Assembly (NCBI GenBank): GCA_946538875.1
Contig: CAMNHD010000057.1
Span: 1-7,996 of the forward strand
Length of the DNA stretch: 7,996 nucleotides
Source of the DNA: an uncultured Treponema sp.
GTDB lineage: Bacteria > Spirochaetota > Spirochaetia > Treponematales > Treponemataceae
Direction: 5' to 3'
In this document: positions 5,238 to 7,996 of the stretch, one piece after another
Layout: each line of letters starts with the position of its first letter
How positions within the stretch are numbered: position 1 is the first letter of the stretch
Made by a program: the position numbers and the translations under genes
The notes under the pieces: model-generated
Told to the model about the DNA's origin: nothing
The model's input: the letters and a program-made list of their open reading frames with translations, nothing else
The model's database searches: none

Positions 5238-7996
5238 CTATAAATTGAACACCCCTTCTACTATTATATGGTCTATTACACCACTTCTGCTGAACAGTTC
5301 CGTGCTGACTTCCCTGGAGATAATGTCACATGGCATTTCCAAGGTTGATTGATCGGTAAAATGTACGGTAATCTTTTCTGTGTTGCTCAAGCGATATTCT
5401 ACAGGAACTCCGCACCAAGTGAATTTAAGTGTATTTTCATTAATGAACTCTTGGCGGGAAAGAATCTGCGGGTTGAATACTGCACATCCGTCTTCTATAC
5501 TGACGCCTAGTTCTCCCCAGCGCGTAAGAACTTCCTCTTTTACCTGACCAGTCATGCCCGGCTGCTTTGCTCCTGAACCTGACGGTGTGTGCGAGTAAGG
5601 ATCGTATGGGAAAGCGCCGTAAAGTTCCGGTGTCTTTGCAGAACCAAGGCCTCCTTTCACTTTCTTGTACACTTCCAGCAGCTGCGGGGCGTTTGCGTCT
5701 CCAGTGCGCATTGCCTCAAGAAGTACTTCCTGCACTGCAAGGAGAAGCTTCGAGACCATGTGCCAGTAGATGGAGCCAAGTCCTTCGTAGGCGTAGAATG
5801 TTCCCGAACGTCCGGTGAACGCGTGGTGGTTGAATGTGGCTTCGTATACGGAATGGGCCTTTGCCTTTGCGGCGGCGTCAAGCGTTGTGCGCTCAAGATA
5901 TTCCGTGAGCAGGCGGTCGTTCTGGCAGCAGGCTGGGAAGTGGTAAGTGTTGTTTATGTCCTTGACCAGGGCATGTTCAATTCCGGCTGCGTCTTTTGCA
6001 GACACATTGTTCTTTTCCGTAAAAAGGGGAAGCGTCTTGTCCGAGTACAGCATGAATGAATTCTGGCGTTTTTCGTAGAGGCCGCTTTTTTCCATTAAAC
6101 TGTAAAGCGTGCATACCTGGAGCGGAGAAAGCAGCCCGCTGGATATTGCCGCCACCTGTCCTTCCAGCATGAGCTGAAGGTTCTCCACTTCCATGCCGCC
6201 GTCCACAATGCGGAGAGTGTTGTAGGAGTGGTAGAGGCCGTCGCTTCTCTGGTTAAGCTGGATTGTGTGTTTTGTGAGCACAAGACATGATTTTATAAAG
6301 CTGAGGATTTCGCTCTGCTCAAGGCATGATGAATTCTTTGCAAACTCTGCTGAATAAAGCTCTTTGCGTTCTGTCTCAAAGAGTAGCCCCAGGGAATCCG
6401 TGAAAGTCTTGCGCGCTTTGCAGTCGTCAAAAATATTTTCACCGGAAGCCTTAAGCACTTTGAGCGTTTCTTTTACGCAGTTCACCAGTGCAAGCGGAAG
6501 TTCAAACCGGGTTTCGTCAAGTTCCGAGTAAAGCTTCTCCAGGAAGCTGAGCATCCTGTGCAGATAGCAGACTGTCACAACGGAAAGTCCCCAGCCGCAG
6601 AGAGCATTGTTCGCGTCGTTCCATTCTGGACGTTGGGTGTTCATCCAGATGCCGCCACCGGGAACCAGGTTGCAGATTTTGTTTACTACAATCTGAAGGA
6701 GTTTTGCCGTAAGGTTCACCAGTACCACTCCGCCGTCACTGGTCTGCACAAGCTTTGCATCTCCGCCAAGAGTCTCGGCCTTTGCAAAGAGGCTGTCGCT
6801 CAGGCTGCGGTCAAAGATAAGCGTGTTGCGCGGATCAGCACAGATTTCTGAATAGGATTTGAGCCTGTACGGAACGTTCGCATAGGAGAAAATCTTTTCG
6901 CCAAGAAATTCCTCCAGCTGCTCACGGTTAAATTGATAAAGCTGTTCCAGGAATTTCTGAAGGTAGATTACCTGATGGTCGCCCCAGTAACCGTAAGAGG
7001 CCCAGGGATTGTTTTCTTCCGGGCACTCCCAGTCAATACCCATGCGGTTTATGCGGTAGGGGTTGAATCCTTCCACCGTCATCGCATTCACGAATTTTGC
7101 AAGCACATTCGGAATATAGTCGGGCCATGAAAAGACAAGAGCCTCCCAATTCTGGAAAATGTCACGCCAGTTGCCTTCGTAGTTGAGTATGGGGTTTCCG
7201 GCCGCATCGCTCAGCTCTATGTTGAATTTGTTCCACGGCCGCGAAGGGTCGCCGTGTCTCCTGGAAAAACGGATGGGCATGTACTCAAGGAAGAGCCTCT
7301 TGAGCTGCCTGTCGCCTGTGTTGCAGATTGACTGATAGAATTCCTCGCGCAGGGAAATGAAATCTTCCGGAAGCGATGCAAAAAGTTTCTTTAGCTTTAT
7401 ATAATAGTTTTTATTCCTCTGGCTGAAGAACAGAAGCAGATCCTTTGCACGTATTTTTCCTCCGTCCGCGAATGTTCCGCCGCGCATTATGTTGAACATA
7501 ACATTTGTCTGGTGATGCACCTGAGCCATTGTGTCCGCGCTCTGCTGCAGACCGTCGCTCTGCCTGATAAGCTGGACAAGTTCCTCCTCTGTTTTTGCGA
7601 TGTCGGCTTCCAGCGCAAGAGTCGCGGCTTTGCGGTCTTTAAGAAAGGCTTTTAGTTCCGCAACTTCAGAAGCATCCTGGTCTGTGTTGAACACCTGGTA
7701 CCAGATGTCGCTCTGTCCGGGAAGAAGCTTTGTCTTATGGGCGATAAAGCATGAAGGTCTTCCGCCTTTAAGGACATCGGTCTGCTCAAGTCGGCTGATT
7801 GTGCGGGGTGCTGTGTAAACAGACTCCTGTACGGAGAACCAGCATGTGTTTGCGAGCAGGGCTTCGCAAGGTTCGGCTTTGTCCGCGACCGCTGACGAAA
7901 GGGAAAAGAGTACGGCCTGGCTTTCATGGTCAAGGTCTGTCTTTTTGTATGCGTCAAGAAGGGTGGAGCTGTTGTTCTGCAGGTCTTTGGATGCAA
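5238..7996 (-). CDS. Large phosphorylase-like carbohydrate-active protein (GH94/clan GH-Q-like), 5' end cut by window edge
   Basis: 918 complete codons are visible and the frame is open to the right edge, so the full protein probably exceeds 1000 residues. Numbered from the first complete visible codon, the first ~100 residues (ending GGRPSCFIAH, then LLPGQSDIWYQVF) resemble the end of an N-terminal beta-sandwich. A charged helical linker (about 108-150) leads into a long alpha-helical region like an (alpha/alpha)6 barrel. The motif RPEWNDANNALCGWG (455-469) holds a WND triplet like that of cellobiose phosphorylase, whose Asp is the general acid; here it is D460 (codon 6617-6615). Other striking segments are GYWGDHQVIYL (335-345), GRSGTFYAYEGLG (728-740), YWHMVSKLLLAVQE (743-756) and QPGMTGQVKEEVLTRWGELG (811-830). 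MTG (814-816) may match the Thr-Gly phosphate-binding pair of GH94. The C-terminal ~80 residues look like a beta-domain. Phosphorolysis of beta-gluco-oligosaccharides is my inference. It could instead be a hydrolase of the same fold. The exact family is not recognised. Confidence 0.7.
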   Translation of the reverse strand, partial: ASKDLQNNSSTLLDAYKKTDLDHESQAVLFSLSSAVADKAEPCEALLANTCWFSVQESVYTAPRTISRLEQTDVLKGGRPSCFIAHKTKLLPGQSDIWYQVFNTDQDASEVAELKAFLKDRKAATLALEADIAKTEEELVQLIRQSDGLQQSADTMAQVHHQTNVMFNIMRGGTFADGGKIRAKDLLLFFSQRNKNYYIKLKKLFASLPEDFISLREEFYQSICNTGDRQLKRLFLEYMPIRFSRRHGDPSRPWNKFNIELSDAAGNPILNYEGNWRDIFQNWEALVFSWPDYIPNVLAKFVNAMTVEGFNPYRINRMGIDWECPEENNPWASYGYWGDHQVIYLQKFLEQLYQFNREQLEEFLGEKIFSYANVPYRLKSYSEICADPRNTLIFDRSLSDSLFAKAETLGGDAKLVQTSDGGVVLVNLTAKLLQIVVNKICNLVPGGGIWMNTQRPEWNDANNALCGWGLSVVTVCYLHRMLSFLEKLYSELDETRFELPLALVNCVKETLKVLKASGENIFDDCKARKTFTDSLGLLFETERKELYSAEFAKNSSCLEQSEILSFIKSCLVLTKHTIQLNQRSDGLYHSYNTLRIVDGGMEVENLQLMLEGQVAAISSGLLSPLQVCTLYSLMEKSGLYEKRQNSFMLYSDKTLPLFTEKNNVSAKDAAGIEHALVKDINNTYHFPACCQNDRLLTEYLERTTLDAAAKAKAHSVYEATFNHHAFTGRSGTFYAYEGLGSIYWHMVSKLLLAVQEVLLEAMRTGDANAPQLLEVYKKVKGGLGSAKTPELYGAFPYDPYSHTPSGSGAKQPGMTGQVKEEVLTRWGELGVSIEDGCAVFNPQILSRQEFINENTLKFTWCGVPVEYRLSNTEKITVHFTDQSTLEMPCDIISREVSTELFSRSGVIDHIIVEGVFNL

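Noticed and set aside
7652..7996. A 114-codon minus-strand frame at the right edge.
   Set aside because: It overlaps the large phosphorylase-like gene in another frame. Its product is rich in Ser, Thr, Pro and Arg without domain-like pattern, while the competing frame encodes a sensible continuation of a known protein.

Overview
The window is a piece of a bacterial carbohydrate-use locus, with every supported gene on the minus strand. Read in the direction of transcription (right to left) it contains: (1) the C-terminal 918 residues of a very large carbohydrate-active protein, cut by the right edge, with a WND motif like that of GH94-type inverting phosphorylases; (2) an AT-rich 122-base regulatory gap; (3) a sugar-binding lipoprotein and two CUT1-type ABC permeases, tightly packed; (4) a 119-base gap holding a strong hairpin; (5) a GH5-family endoglucanase lipoprotein; (6) a rho-independent terminator; and (7) a separate promoter with an 18-base palindrome driving an XRE-type regulator with a desulfoferrodoxin-like C-terminal region, cut by the left edge.

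The genes suggest a beta-glucan pathway. A surface- or periplasm-anchored GH5 enzyme would cut a polysaccharide such as beta-1,4-glucan, xyloglucan or mixed-linkage glucan. The lipoprotein and the two permeases would import the oligosaccharides. The large phosphorylase-like protein could break them down inside the cell. No ATPase gene is visible, which is normal for CUT1 systems that share an MsmK/UgpC-type ATPase encoded elsewhere. The substrate and the phosphorylase activity are inferences from family motifs and gene order.

The organism is probably an anaerobic gut or rumen bacterium. The lipobox of the binding protein (Phe at -3, Ser at -1) is of the relaxed kind seen in spirochaetes. Together with strong Shine-Dalgarno sites and moderate GC content, this makes a Treponema-like spirochaete a reasonable guess, with Clostridia as the main alternative. 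The desulfoferrodoxin-type regulator also fits an anaerobe. This assignment is tentative.

There is no sign of a mobile element, CRISPR array, tRNA or rRNA. The points most worth a second look are the regulator with iron-ligand residues of a superoxide reductase, the uncharacterised large phosphorylase-like protein, and the hairpin before the GH5 gene, which has no visible ribosome binding site.
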